A stretch of 64,000 bases of DNA. Source: Prunella strophiata. Lineage: Eukaryota; Chordata; Aves; Passeriformes; Prunellidae. The notes beneath the pieces were generated by a model. The model was given only the letters and a program-made list of their open reading frames with translations. It made no database searches and was not told the origin of the DNA. The DNA is taken from the NCBI GenBank assembly GCA_036583965.1, contig JAZBQD010000025.1, forward strand, positions 14,777,145-14,841,144. Direction: 5' to 3'. Below are positions 1-11,467 of the stretch, one piece after another; the stretch's first letter is position 1; the number at the start of each line of letters is the position of its first letter. Made by a program: the position numbers and the translations under genes.

Positions 1-1059
1 GGCTGGAGCGGCCGCGGAATTACCTGCCCCGGGGAGAGCTGAGATCGGCAGCGCCCACGCCCCGGCCTCTGACCCCTGCCCTGCCCCGGGCACAGGGGCA
101 CCGGGGGAGGGGACGGACGGACCCTCAGCACCCCGCTGCCCCCGGCACCGCGGCTGAGGAAGAGGAGGGTGAGGGCGGGCTGGTGCCAGCGGGCGGGTGC
201 CGGGACAGGCTGGCACAGGCGCCGACGCGGAGGGGATGCAGGGGCGCAGCGTGGGCCGCCCCTCGGAGCCCCCCGGGGGGAAGGAGCCGCTCGGCGCTTG
301 GCAGCGAGGGCGAGGGAGGCTCCGGGGGGAGCCCGGGCCCCCGCGCTCTGCCCGGGGCCGCGGAGCCCGCACCGTGGGGAGCCCCTGGGGCAGCAGCTCC
401 TGGGGAGCCTCCTGCGGGGCTGGGGGGGAGGAGGGGGCGGCTGCACCGCGGGGGCTTCACGGGGGTCACCCCCGTGGGGGACGGTCCCACATCCCGTGCC
501 AGGCGCCCGGAGGGGGGGCAGAGGAGCTTTGCAGCTCCCTGAGGAGCCGAGGGGCCCGGGGGGGGCACGTTGGCACTCGGGGCTGTGCCGTGGGCTCGTG
601 GCCCGTGTGAAGCCGCGTGGGAGGCGCAGCAGCAGCCACCAGGACGGGCTGTGACAGTCCCCGAGCGTGGCCATGGCGCTGGCCCCCTGCCATCAGCGGG
701 CTCCAGGGTTAAGGCCCGGGAAAGGGCAGGAATCCTTCCCGGCTGCCGGGATGGATGCAGGGGGAGAGGGGCAGGCGGGATCCGGTTACTCGGCCGGATC
801 CCTTTCAGGGGGAATAAAGCGGGCAGTGTGCTGCGAGGGGAGCCGGCGGCACCGGCCAGATCAACCGGGGAACAATGATAAAACCCTCGGGGACAGCGCC
901 GCGGGGCTGGGGAGGAGCTGGCGCCGGGCTGGGGTCCTCGGTGGGACGGGCTCATAATCAGGGGGCACCTCTGGGTGATGGGGGGACACACACGGGGTGG
1001 GCAGGGGGCGGGTGCCAGCGGGGACCACTCTGTGCCACCATCTCTCTGTCTGTCCCCAG
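1..1059. other. GC-rich, CpG-rich sequence without an assignable gene
   Basis: Very GC-rich sequence with many CpGs and long open frames on both strands, which is what such composition produces by chance. Several GTGAGG/GTGAGC-like donors occur but I recognise no protein in any frame. It ends at a good acceptor (pyrimidine tract then CAG) at 1051-1059. It may be intron or 5' region of the gene whose possible exon follows. Confidence 0.4.
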
Positions 1060-1879
1060 CGCTCAAGAAGTCATTTGAGGCAGACGATGGGGACGAGGCA
1101 CCCGGCTCCTTGCTGTCCTCAGGCGAGAGCCACCCGCCACTGCAGCCCGGCCACCCGCCCCGCCTGGGCAGCGCCAGCGGCCCCAGCCCGGTGCCCAGTC
1201 CCGTGCTGCGGACCCGGCTCGGCACCGGCCTGGCCACCGGCCGGGCCAACGGCACCGGCATCGCCCGCGCCGCCTCCTTCCAGACCCGCCAGGCCTCGGC
1301 CACGGGGCCGGGCAGCGACGGGGAGAGCCAGCGCAGCTCATCCTCCAGCCTGGAGAGCCCCGCGGCCACCGGGCCCCCCCAGGCACCGGGCAGCTCCCCG
1401 GCCACCAGCCCCGGCTTGAAGAAGGTCCCGTCCCACGGCAGCGTCTTCCCGGTGGAGCTGGATCATCCCCTGCGCGGGGCCGCCGCCAGCCACGGCTCCC
1501 TGCCAGCGCTGGACCTGCACATCGCCGAGGAACCGGGCCTGGGGACGCCGTGGGGCACCCAGAGCTCTGCAGCCCAGCCCCGCACCCACCAGCCTTCCTC
1601 CTCATCCTCATCCTCCTTCTCCGCCCTGCCCCCGTACGATGGCACAGAGACAGCCCCGGGCTGCCCCCGCTCCCCGAGGGGCCGGGCGGGTGGGACATGG
1701 CTCCCCGCGCGGTGGCCCGGCCGCAGCGGAGGGTCACCCTCAGCGCCAGCCCCGTGCCGTGCCGCCCTGCCCAGCCCTGGGCACAGGGGGAGGCCGAGGG
1801 GAGGGCCGAGGGTCTGCCACCACTGCCAGCCCCCCAGGCCGCCACCTTCAGGCTGGTGTCGCAGCCGCAGACGGTGCAG
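1060..1879 (+). CDS. possible internal exon of an unidentified Ser/Pro-rich protein
   Basis: An acceptor (TGTCCCCAG) at 1051-1059 leads into a frame that stays open to a CAG|GTGAGC donor at 1879/1880. The predicted peptide is rich in Ser, Pro, Gly and Ala, with basic-Ser motifs such as ARAASFQTR, a serine run, and segments that look non-random (LKKVPSHGSVFPVEL and SLPALDLHIAEEPG), resembling the disordered tails of cytoskeletal or signalling scaffolds. From about 1630 a second frame (reading DMAPRAVARPQRR and TFRLVSQPQTVQV) looks at least as coding-like, so the exon may end earlier, change frame, or continue to a GTAGGA donor near 2070. I do not recognise the family. GC content near 75% makes long open frames cheap, so this call rests on the acceptor, the donor and the peptide character. 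Confidence 0.35.
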
Positions 1880-2965
1880 GTGAGCTCCCAGCCCGCCTTC
1901 CTCGGGGGGCTGGTGCTGGTGCCGGCCCTGGGCACCCCGGCAGCGCCCGCCGGAGCCGCGGGGACCCCCCGAAGCGCCGGGCAGATGGCACCGCGGGGAC
2001 CCTGCGTGGTGGCAGCGGCTCCCGGCGAGCCTGCGGACGGCAGCGGGGCAGCGGTGACGCCAGAGCACGGTAGGACTTGTTCTTGTCCCCGTCCCTCTCT
2101 CCATCGGGCCCCCCTCGGCGGGCGCAGCGCTGCCAAAACCCCGCACGAGGCGATGCCGGGAAGAGTGTGGAGTGACAGCGACTCTGGGGACATTCCCCCG
2201 CCATCCCGCTGCTCCCCGTGCCGGGCCCGCTGGCTGCGGGGGGCCCGGGGAGCCGAGCGCGGAGCTGGCAGCGCTCCCGGCCCGCCCGTCCCCGCGGTGC
2301 CTGGCGAGCCGCCCGCACCGCCCCGGCGCTGATCGCGTTTCCCGGCGCGGGGAGACAGGTCGGGACACATGTGCCCCATCGCGCCGGCCCCGCGCGTGCC
2401 GCCTATCGCCGCGATCTTGTCCCGCGTCCAGCGCTTTCTTCCCCTCTCATCCCTCCTCGCTTGGCACGGGGCTGGATCCTGTTCCCTCCCTGCCCGCGGG
2501 GCGCGGCAGGTGGCGGGGGGCCAAGGTGCGCCGGGGCGTGCTCGGCGTGCGCCCGGTGCCGCGGGGAGCGGTGCCCGGCTCCCCGGCGCGGCTGTGCCCT
2601 CGGCTCCCGCCGTGCCCGTCCCCAAGCACGGGGAGGGGGCGGCCAAGTGTCCCCCTTCCCAGCGGCTGCTCCAGGAGGGCCGGAGGGCGCCGGGGTGGCC
2701 GGGAGACGGCCGCCACCGCCGCTGCTCCCTGCTTGGGTGCTTGGGGCTCTTTGCCCGTCTCGCTGCGCTGTCGCGGAGCCGCCGTGGCCGGGCCCTAAGG
2801 ACTGACGCGGCGAAGGCATCCATACATCTGCTCCGGGCCGCGGTGAATCATCCCCAGCAATGCCCGTGGCCCTGCTGCCCAGCCAGCCCGGCTGCCCCGC
2901 TGCCCGCGGCTCCTCGGGCCAGGGATGGGGCTGGGGACGGCCGGGGTCACGGGTGCACGGGGGAA

Positions 2966-3418
2966 CAGAGCTCAAGGCTGAGCCAGAGTGATGGGGACAC
3001 TGAGGGACAGCGCTCAGGGCTGAGACAGGTGATGGGGACAAGGATGCGGTGTTCAGAACTGAGTCAGGAGTCATGGGGACACAAAGGGACAGCATTTGGG
3101 GTGGTGCCAAGGTGACAGGGACATGTGGCCAAGCCGGGGTGATGGGGGCACAAAGGGGAAGTGCTCAGGGCTAAGAGGAGGTGACAGGGACACGGTACTC
3201 AGGACCAAGCTGTGGTGATGCACGTGTGCTCAGGGCTGAGCTGGGGTCATGGGGACACGGTGCTTGGGGCCAAGCCAGGGTCACAGGGAGACAAGGGACA
3301 GTGCTCAGGGCTGTGACAGGGACACGGTGCTCAAGAGCAAGCTGGGGTGACAGGGAAATGGGGACACGGAGCTGGGGATGGAGCCGGGGTGATGAGGGGA
3401 CAGTGCTCGGGACAGAGC
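2966..3418. repeat. degenerate minisatellite
   Basis: Roughly ten diverged copies of a 35-50 bp unit containing GTGCTCAGGGCTGAG and TGATGGGGACAC in alternation. Unit length varies and no reading frame is shared. Confidence 0.7.
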
Positions 3419-5350
3419 CGTGTTGGTGGCTGGCAGCAGATCGTGGCATGCCCAGGCTGGGGGACACATGAGCCAGCGGGCAGGGGGGGCACCGGCTGCC
3501 CTGCAGATGGCCCGGGACTGGCAGGGGGCTGGCAGACACTGCTCGGGCACAGCGGTTTCTCTGCCAGGAAGAGGTGGGAACGTGCTGTTTCCTCTCCCGG
3601 GAGGCCACCCCGGCCCCCAGCCGCTGACACCCGTGGGTGGTCTGGGGGCACCGTGGCGCGGTGGGTCCCCACACCCCGCAGGAGGAAGCTCCCAGCGAGC
3701 CGCCGGCCGCTGCATTTCACTTCCACGCCGGGTCGCCCACGCAGGGCCCGAGGCGAGGAGGAGGAGGAGGAGCGGAGGAGGAGCCGTGGGCAGCAGCCGC
3801 CCTCTGCCTCGCACCCCAGGAGCCATTTGGCCCCGGTGACCAGCTCTCGGCGGCAGCAGCCCCGGCTCCGGCCGGCTCGCCCAGGTAGGGATGGCGTGGT
3901 GGCAGCGGGCAGGGCGGTGTGCGGGCAGAGGGTGCTGCCACCGGGGCTGGGTGACTTGTCCCCTGTCCCCAGCAGCGCTGCAGGCGCAGGGTTTCGCTCG
4001 ATGGTTCACTTCTGCTTCTGCTCAGCGACGGTCCCCAGCCACCCCGGCCCCGTCCCGTGGCTCCCACGGCCAGACGGACGGGCTGGCTCCGGGTCTGGCT
4101 GCAGATGGGGACTGTCACCACTGTCCCCTTAGGTCGTGTTTGGCACTGGGAGAGGCGCTGGTGTTTCTGGGTCAGATCAGCTGGGCAGGCAGAGCTGTGG
4201 TGTGGCCGGGCAGTGGGTGCATCCCCAAAACCTCCATCCCTTTGCCAGAGGGGTCGGCTCCCTTGTGCTGCACCCAGAGCCAGGCTCTCCCCGTGCCGTG
4301 CCTGCTCGGTTTGGAGCAGTGGTGAGCAGCCGGACAGGGAGCTCCTGTCCCAGCTCATCCTCTCCCAGCACCCTCCACCCTTGAAGCTTTATTACAGGCT
4401 TCCCGGGGATCTGGCCAATTAACCCTGCATCGGTAATTAAATCCATGGAGGAGACCACGGACCCGGGATTACTTGTCCCTGTCTGGAAAATAAGAGCATC
4501 CGTGATGAGTCCTGGAACAGGTCTGGCTGCAGGAGCCATTTGCCCCGGGGCTCCGTGGGGATGCCAAAGAGCTTCCACGTGGCCACCCGGCTGCTGGCCA
4601 TTACCAGCGGGGCTTTTTGGCAGTGAGGGCAGAGACACGGGGGGCTCTGGACCCGAGGGGGGGCAGCGGTGGGTGCAGCACCCAGTGTCACTCTGGACAT
4701 GCCCTCTGGCTGTGGGTGTCTCCTTGGTGTGCCCTCGCAGGGCACAGGGCAGTGGCTGAGCCCCTCTGTGGGGGCTGCCCCTTGGGGACCCGGGGGACTT
4801 GGGGGGGTGACAAGCACCAAATCCCACCTGGCCCCTGCCTGCAGTGCCCAGTACCCGGGGTATCCCCTGCTCCCTGCAGTGCCCAGCCACCCGGGATGGC
4901 TCCAGCGGCTGCACCACTTGGTTCTGGATCTGTCCTGGCAGCTGCCAAGGCTGGCAGGGAGTGGGAAGGGGGCCAGGCTGGGGGTACGGGGGGTCGATGT
5001 CTCCCGGGGAGGAGGGCTGCAGTAGCTGTCGGGGTCCTCTCCCTGGTGGGGACTTCCCACCCCACGTGGCTGCCAGCCTCTGGAGCACCCTGTTGGGACG
5101 GACGGTGCTGGGTGGGTGGGTCCCCTGGGTGGGTCCCCGGCGGAGTGAGCGTCCTGCCCTCCCCCAGCCCCCCAGCCGGGTGTCGCCGCTGTCGCCAGGA
5201 AATCTGCGGCTGTTTCACCACTTCCGAGGAACATCCCGACCCCGGGGGCGCAGGGACAGCTGGGACATGCGACAGTGCTGTCCCCAAGCCTGCCATCTCT
5301 CTGGCACCCAGTGGGCACAGGGTGCTGGGTGGCTCCCACGCCGGGATGCC

Positions 5351-5364
5351 GTTGCCATGGCAAT
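5351..5364. promoter_or_regulatory. X-box-like RFX site (near-perfect palindrome)
   Basis: GTTGCCATGGCAAT matches the palindromic RFX X-box core GTTGCCATGGCAAC at 13 of 14 bases. It lies about 1.5 kb upstream of the SEPTIN12 coding start. RFX factors drive ciliary and spermatogenic genes, so the location is plausible, but binding is inferred from sequence only. Confidence 0.4.
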
Positions 5365-6843
5365 GGGGGTGTTCAGCTCCATCATCTCCTGGCACCCCGG
5401 GCTGGCTCAGGCCGGCCCCTGCCCACATGGCCCTTGTCCCCTGGCTGCGTGGCACACGGACACGGTCTCAGCAGGTCCCTCACAGCCTGGGCCATCGCAA
5501 GCTGCCGCTCCAGCCTCGCCGGTGCCAAGCGCCGGCTGGCACGTACGGGGGAGGCTGCGGCGTGGGGGGACGCAAGCGCCGTGGGGCACTGCGGCAGTGG
5601 GGCGGGTGGCAGTGCCACCACCCCTTGTCCTACCCCGCCGTGCCGGGGCCGGGCACAGGTGCTGCTGGGGAGGGCGGGGGGCACAGTGCAGGGTGGTCCC
5701 CGGTGCCCGTGGGTGCCAGTGGGGATCGCACCCGCGGCCAAGCACTCCCGCTCCCATTCAGAGCAACCGCGGCCGCTCACGGGGGTGATGGGGACAAAGT
5801 GAGGAGTGGGGGTGTCCTGTGCCGTGGGAGGGGTCCCCATCCGTGCTGGCCCGGCTGGGAGGCCGAGCAGTGCCATGCTCCGGGTGGGCACAGCCGGCTG
5901 GGCACAGCGCTCCCCACCCACCAGTCAATCGGCAAACTGGGCGCAGGGGCTTGGCTGTGGTGGGGAGGGGGCTGCGGGGGGCGGGCATTGCCATGCTGGT
6001 CATGCGTGGGAGCCGCAGCCTCGGCGGAGCCGGGTTGGTGCCAGCCGGGAGCTGGCGGAGGGAAGGGGCCGGGCTGCGGCGCCGCCGGGATGGGGATGCG
6101 GATGGCGCCCCGGGCACCCCCCCGCCCGTAGCGGGGCGCTGAGCGAGGGCAGCGCGGCGCCGAGGTAGGACCCGAACAATGGCCGTGCTGGGAAGCAGGA
6201 GGAGGAGGAGGAAGAAAGGGATTTGGGGCTGCCGCACAAAGGGCCGGGGCGGGCACGGGGCTCCGGGGCCCCCGGTGTGGGGCGCGCTCCGGGCACCGTC
6301 CCCCGGGCAAAGCCCGCGTGTCCCTTGGGGGCTCGGGGGTCGTGCCGGCGATTGTGCTGCGCCCCCGGTGCCCCCCGCCCAGCAGTGCCCGGTGCCTGGG
6401 CACAATGTGGGTGCGCTGTGGGGTGGCACGTCCTGCCGGGGGGCCGGAGCCCCCGCGTGTGCCGGGGCCGCAGCGGTGCCGCCCGGCGCGGGTGACCGCG
6501 GGGCAAAAGGTGCTGGGCAAAAGGTGCTGGCCGCGACCGCGGTGCCCGATGATCGCAGAGACACCGTGGCATCGTGGGGTCGGGTGGCACGACCACCCCA
6601 AAATGCCCCTGGCACCTCCTCGAACCCTTCGGCGCGGCGGGGGGGTGGCGTGCCCTGTTGCCATGCCGAGCCTCACCGGCTCCCAGGAATGTGCGGGGCT
6701 GCGTGCCCGCCGGCGCGGCCGCTGCTGGGGCAACGCTGCCGGCGCAGGGGTGGGCACCGAGGGGTGGGCAGCCCGGGGTCCAGGCTCACCGCCTTTGCCC
6801 ACCCCGCGGTGCAGGGAGCAGCCTGGAGCCCGAGGAGCGCAGC

Positions 6844-9381
6844 ATGGAGCCGCCGGCCGTGCCGGAGGAGGAGGAGGAGGAGGAGGAGGAGGGGGCGGTG
6901 CCCCTCTCCATGGCGCCCGGCCCCGTGGGCTGCCAGCTCTTTGGATACGTGGGAATCGAAGCTGTCCTCGACCAGATGAAAATCAAAACCATGAAGACGG
7001 GCTTTGAGTTCAACATCATGGTTGTGGGTGAGCACTGAGCATGGGGTTTGCTCCTGGGCGGGGTGGGAATACTGGCTCTGATTCCACCATGCCAGGGGAA
7101 ATCATGCTTTTAAGGGATTTTAAAGAAATTTAAGTGGTTTTAACTGATTTAAGTAGCAAACAATTGAAAATGAGTAATATCCCATACCACATAGCATAGT
7201 AATGCTGATAGGTGAGCTCATCCCAGCCTCTGAGATGCTCCCAGATGGATGTTGAGGGGTTGTCACCTTGGGGAATAAATTTGTTTGGAAGATAAACCAG
7301 CCTAGCCCAGTCTGGGATGCTCCCAGATGTGTACCAGGGGTTATGACCTTGGGGAACAAATTTGTTCCTGGGATAAAATGGACTATCCCAACCTCTGGAG
7401 TGCTCCCAAGTGGATACCAAGGGGTTATTGCCTTGGGGAAGAAATTTATTTCAGGATAAACCAGAGTTATCCCAAACTCTGGGTTGCTCCCAAGTGGATA
7501 TCAAGATGTTACTGCCCTGGGGGACAAACCAGAGCTGCCTGTGTCCCCTCAGGGCAGAGTGGGCTGGGGAAGTCCACGATGGTGAACACCCTCTTCAAGT
7601 CCAAGGTGAGCCGCAAATCCTCACAGCCTGGCCAGGAGGAACGAATTCCCAAAACAGTGCAGCTCCAGTCCATCACCCATGGTAAGGCCACCACCACGGG
7701 GTCATGTCCCACCAGCCCTTGGGGGAAGCAGGGGACTGGGCTGGGGGTCTGGAGCTGCGTTCACAGCCTCAAAACATCCCCCATGCTTGGTCCCCTGCTT
7801 TTCCCCAATGTTTCTTCCCCCCTGACCCACCTCTCTGCCCCACAGTCATCGAGGAGAAGGGGGTGAAGATGAAGCTGACAGTGACTGACACACCAGGGTT
7901 TGGGGACCAGATCAACAATGAGAACTGGTAGGACACAATGGGGAGCAGGAGCCCAGCTTGGTGGGTGGCAGTTTGGGGTAGGGGTTGAGCTCAGGGGCTG
8001 TCCCTCAACTCCTCATCCTCAGCTGGGACCCCATCATCAAATACATCAACGAGCAGTACGAGAGATACCTGCGGGAGGAGATCCTCATCACACGCAAGAG
8101 GAAGATCCCAGACACCCGGGTCCATGGATGTGTCTACTTTGTCCCCCCAACAGGTCACTGGTGAGTCCCCACTCACAGCACCCATAGGTGATGGGGTCAC
8201 TATGGGCTGGTTGTGTCACCCTGGGATGATGGTGGTGGGGTCACCCCAGGGTGACAGAGATAGGGTATCAACCTGGGGCGGTAGTGGGGAAGGTCCCTCA
8301 GGGTGATGGTGCTGAGGTCACCTCAGAGTGACCCCGGGGTGGTAGTGGTGGGGTCATGCCCAGTGACAGAGGTGGGGACACCCTGGAGTGACTGTCCCTT
8401 GTCAGGCTGCGCCCGCTGGACCTGGAGTTCATGCGGCGGCTCAGCAAGATCGTCAACGTGGTGCCGGTGATCGCCAAAGCCGACACGCTCACCCTGGAGG
8501 AACGGGCAGAATTCAAGCAGCGGGTGAGGACAGGTCCCCAGGGGGCTCCCAGGCTGCCCCATGTCCCCCCCAGCCCCGGCTCAAGCCCTGTGTCCTGCAG
8601 ATCCAGGAGGACCTGAGGACCCACGCCATCAGTGTGTACCCACAGGAGGACTTCGACCAGGACCCCGAGGACAGGGCACTGAACGACAGGATTCGTGTGA
8701 GTGCCGGGATGCTGGGATGGAGGGGCCAGCCCCTGGGGGGCAGGGTGGGGGACAGGGACCCTGGGGACAGCACCCAGGGCAAGCACAGCCTCTGTGCTGG
8801 CAGGAGAAGATTCCCTTCGCCGTGGTGGGGGCAGACCAGGAGCACCAGGTGAACGGCAAGCGGGTGCTGGGCCGCAAGACCAAGTGGGGCATCATTGAAG
8901 GTGAGCAGAGCCCCTCACACCCCCAGCACCCACGGTGTGTCCTTGCCTGGGCAGGTGCCGAGCCATGGCAGGTGGCACAGAGCTGTGCTGTGCTCTGGTG
9001 GTACCCAGAGCGTGCCAGGATGGGCTGCCCAGGCATCCCAGAGCCCTCCTGCCAACCCTGCCCCTCTGCCTTGCCTTGCAGTGGAGAACCCGGCACACTG
9101 CGAGTTCCCCCTCCTGCGGGACCTGCTGATCCGGTGAGCGGGGCACAGGGTGCGGAGTGCTGGAACCCCACGGGGTGACAGCAGGGTGGGGGGGACAGTG
9201 ACATGATGCCCTTCCTCCCCCTGCCACCCCGGGCAGGTCACACCTGCAGGACCTGAAGGACATCACCCACAACGTCCACTACGAGAGTTACCGCGTGCGG
9301 CGGCTGAACGAGAGCAACCGGCCGGGGCTGAGCCCCCTCAATGGGCTGCCTGGCAAGGGCGAGGCCAGCAGCCACCTCTGA
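6844..9381 (+). CDS. SEPTIN12: septin 12 (SEPT3-group GTP-binding septin)
   Basis: Coding exons 6844-7027, 7553-7681, 7846-7927, 8023-8160, 8406-8523, 8601-8696, 8804-8900, 9082-9133, 9237-9381 splice in phase with GT/AG ends into 346 residues. The short N terminus carries nine consecutive Glu (8-16). The septin core follows: G1 GQSGLGKST (62-70), DTPG (119-122), AKAD (201-204) and a septin unique element ending [41 protein letters not shown] and [12 protein letters not shown] match SEPTIN12 better than SEPTIN3 or SEPTIN9. Like other SEPT3-group members it lacks a C-terminal coiled coil. SEPTIN12 polymerises with other septins, notably in the sperm annulus. A Trp (178) created across the exon 4/5 junction replaces the Cys or Ser usual after PPTGH. 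The start was chosen as the first Met after the acceptor near 6812; upstream untranslated exons are unresolved. Confidence 0.93.
7215..7530. repeat. about 84-bp minisatellite in SEPTIN12 intron 1
   Basis: Four diverged tandem copies with a period near 84 bp. Each has a GATGCTCCCAGATG-type segment (near 7235, 7318, 7401, 7484) followed by GGGGTT and CCTTGGGGAA-AAATTT. It is more AT-rich than its surroundings. The last copy ends about 20 bp before the exon 2 acceptor. Confidence 0.8.
8185..8392. repeat. minisatellite in SEPTIN12 intron 4
   Basis: Degenerate tandem units built on GGTGATGGTGNTGGGGTCACC, period roughly 35-45 bp, filling most of the short intron between 8160 and 8406. Confidence 0.65.
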
Positions 9382-9562
9382 GCCACCCTGTGCCCCCCAG
9401 ATCACCACTGGACCCCATGGCAGTGCCCACCCCTGCCCACCATGGCTGTGCCAGGAACCTGCCTGGGGTGAAGAGCTCCCCCCAGGAGTGCCCAGATGCC
9501 CTGACATGGGTCCCTCATCCCCAAGCTCTGCCATGGGCACAGACCCCCGGACCCTGTGTGAC

Positions 9563-9568
9563 ATTAAA
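9563..9568 (+). promoter_or_regulatory. poly(A) signal of SEPTIN12
   Basis: ATTAAA about 180 bp after the SEPTIN12 stop codon, the commonest variant of AATAAA; it implies a short 3' UTR. Confidence 0.6.
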
Positions 9569-9589
9569 GGTTAATCCAGAGCCTTCAGC

Positions 9590-10347
9590 CTTCACCCTCC
9601 TGCTGGACTCCCAACTTTTGATGTGCCACCCCCCTCTTGTGCTGTTCTGGCTGCTGGGCCCCTCCAGGCAGGCTGGGGAAGTGGAGGTGCTGCCTGTGGG
9701 GTGTGACCGGGGTGCACATGGGTACTCCCCATGGCCACCTCACCCGCCCTGCCCAGCACGGCAGCTGGCACAGCTGGACTTTGAGCCGCTTATCAGGTGG
9801 TGGAGGTGCCGGGAGGGGAGCGGAGGTGCCGGAGGGGTGTGGAGATGTCGCCTGCAAGGGTGTGAAGGGGCTACACCCAGCTGTGACACCCCCCTGCCAG
9901 GGGCACCGTACTGGGTGCAGCCCCTAAACGCCTCAGGGGGACCCAGTGGGTGCTGCCCCGCTGGCTGCCAAGCCCTGGTACTTGTCAAGGTGTCGGGGTG
10001 CCCCCCCCGGTACTCTAGGGGTGCATGAAAAGCCCTTTTGTACCTCCTGCCGTGGGCAGGGCTGGGGCTCGCTGCCAGGACGGTGGCACATGGTGGCTTC
10101 CTGCCCGCCCCGGCCCCACCGCCGGGCTCGGCGTCACCGCCCTTTGCCCAGCCCCGCGTTAATGATCCACCCGCCCCGCCAGCCCCCAGCAGCCACCGGC
10201 GTGGTGACAAGGGCAGCAGAGCCGGGGGTCCTTGGCACGGGCGGCTCGGGGGGGCTGGCGGCTCCCTGCCCTGCGCCCCACCCCTCCTCGCCAGCAGCCC
10301 GATAAGAGCGGCTGCGGGCAGCGCGCACCGCCCAGCGCGGCCGGAGC
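9590..10347. other. SEPTIN12 to MYADM-like intergenic region / promoter
   Basis: GC-rich spacer with no supportable exon. The last 150 bp before the MYADM-like ATG are CpG-dense, with a GATAAG motif at 10302-10307, and probably hold the promoter and 5' UTR. Confidence 0.4.
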
Positions 10348-11208
10348 ATGGCCACGGTGAACCCCCGCGCCCTCACCTCCTGGGTGGGCATCGCCCGGTT
10401 CCTCGCCGTCGTGCTGTCCTGCCTCACCTTCAGCTTGGTGGCCTCCACCGGGCACTTTAGGGGTCCCTATGGGACGTGGTGCATGTTCACCTGGTGCTTC
10501 TGCTTCGCCGTGACGCTGCTGGTGCTGCTGCTGGAGCTGCTGGAGCTCTACCCCCTGCTGCCGCTCTCCTGGGATGACTTCACCTCGGCTTTCTCCATGC
10601 TGGCCGCTCTGATGGTCTTCACCTCCTCGGTGGTTTTCCCTGCCACCTTCATCAGCAGCCCCTGCAGCAGCAGCCTGTGTGCCAGGCAGGCCGTGGCCAC
10701 CACTTCCTCCTGCCTCTGCTTCCTGGCCTACGCCGTCGAGGTGTCACTGACCCGCGCCAAGCCCGGGGACATCAGCAGCTTCCTCTCCACCGTGCCCGGC
10801 CTCCTCAAAATCTTTGAGGCCTATGTGGCTTGTCTGATCTTCTCCTTGCTGGATGCATACACTAGGGAACCTGGCCTGATGTGGTGCGTGGCTGTCTACT
10901 CCATCTGCTTCATCTTCACCCTCCTCATCATCATCTTCACCATCGGCCGCTGCCTCACCTACATTCCCTGCTCGCTGGAGAAGGTGCTGGTGGGCTACAA
11001 CTTCCTAGCCCTGCTGATGTACCTCACTGCCACCATCCTGTGGCCTCTCTACAGCTTCCGGGGCCAGAGCCGCCCCGACCCCTGCCCCGCGGACTGCTGG
11101 TGGAACAAGAGCCTGGGGGTCACCTTCCTCACCATCTTCAACCTCATCGCCTACTTGGTGGACCTGGTCTACTCCACCAGGATGGTCTTTTTCAGGGCAC
11201 CTCCCTAA
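10348..11208 (+). CDS. myeloid-associated differentiation marker (MYADM)-like membrane protein
   Basis: A single uninterrupted coding exon of 286 residues, as expected for the intronless coding region of MYADM genes. Two MARVEL-type blocks of four hydrophobic helices each can be read (about 12-150 and 155-284). Family motifs include TFSLVAS (near 32), GTWCMFTWCFCFAVTL, FLAYAVEVSLTRAKPGDIS, STVPGLLKIFEAYVAC, WCVAVYSICFI and NLIAYLVDLVYS at the C terminus. MYADM proteins sit in cholesterol-rich plasma-membrane domains and affect Rac1 and ERM-dependent membrane organisation. Which member this is (MYADM, MYADML2 or an avian copy) cannot be settled by eye. It lies in the same direction as SEPTIN12. 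Confidence 0.9.
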   Translation: MATVNPRALTSWVGIARFLAVVLSCLTFSLVASTGHFRGPYGTWCMFTWCFCFAVTLLVLLLELLELYPLLPLSWDDFTSAFSMLAALMVFTSSVVFPATFISSPCSSSLCARQAVATTSSCLCFLAYAVEVSLTRAKPGDISSFLSTVPGLLKIFEAYVACLIFSLLDAYTREPGLMWCVAVYSICFIFTLLIIIFTIGRCLTYIPCSLEKVLVGYNFLALLMYLTATILWPLYSFRGQSRPDPCPADCWWNKSLGVTFLTIFNLIAYLVDLVYSTRMVFFRAPP

Positions 11209-11461
11209 GGGCTCGGGGCGGGGCTCGGGGCGGTGGGACGCGGCTGGTGCCGGTGCCGGTGGCGGTGGCGGTGCGGGGCTGCCGGCGGAGCTGAGGAAGA
11301 GGCCGGATGCCTCGGAGAGCTCCTTGTCCCCGCGCTGGAGCAGAGAGCCAGGGGCTGCTCCCGGGGGTGTGCTCAGCTCGGGGCCCCACGGGCTGCACAG
11401 GCAGGGGGGCTGGAGGGGCCACGAGGGCTCCCGAAACCCTGGAGCTTGAGGGGGCTTTGGG

Positions 11462-11467
11462 ATTAAA
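11462..11467 (+). promoter_or_regulatory. poly(A) signal of MYADM-like gene
   Basis: ATTAAA about 250 bp after the stop codon, followed by T-rich and GT-containing sequence that could be the downstream element. Confidence 0.55.

Larger units (their letters stand above)
2071..6812. other. GC-rich region upstream of SEPTIN12, no gene assigned
   Basis: About 4.7 kb with no exon I can support. It contains a degenerate minisatellite (2966-3418), a palindromic X-box-like site (5351-5364) and a CpG-dense stretch near 6000-6300 with GTAGGA after 6164 that could be a 5' untranslated exon and promoter of SEPTIN12. The long open frames here (for example one of about 500 codons ending at 6131) have no recognisable domains and look like composition artefacts. 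Confidence 0.4.

Noticed and set aside
1063..2823. 586-codon open frame on the minus strand
   Set aside because: Composition is Arg/Gly/Pro/Ala-rich throughout with no domain, and it covers plus-strand splice-like signals. Long open frames are expected by chance at this GC content.
4617..6131. 504-codon open frame on the plus strand upstream of SEPTIN12
   Set aside because: No recognisable motif, low-complexity Gly/Ala/Trp-rich reading and no splice logic; treated as a GC artefact.
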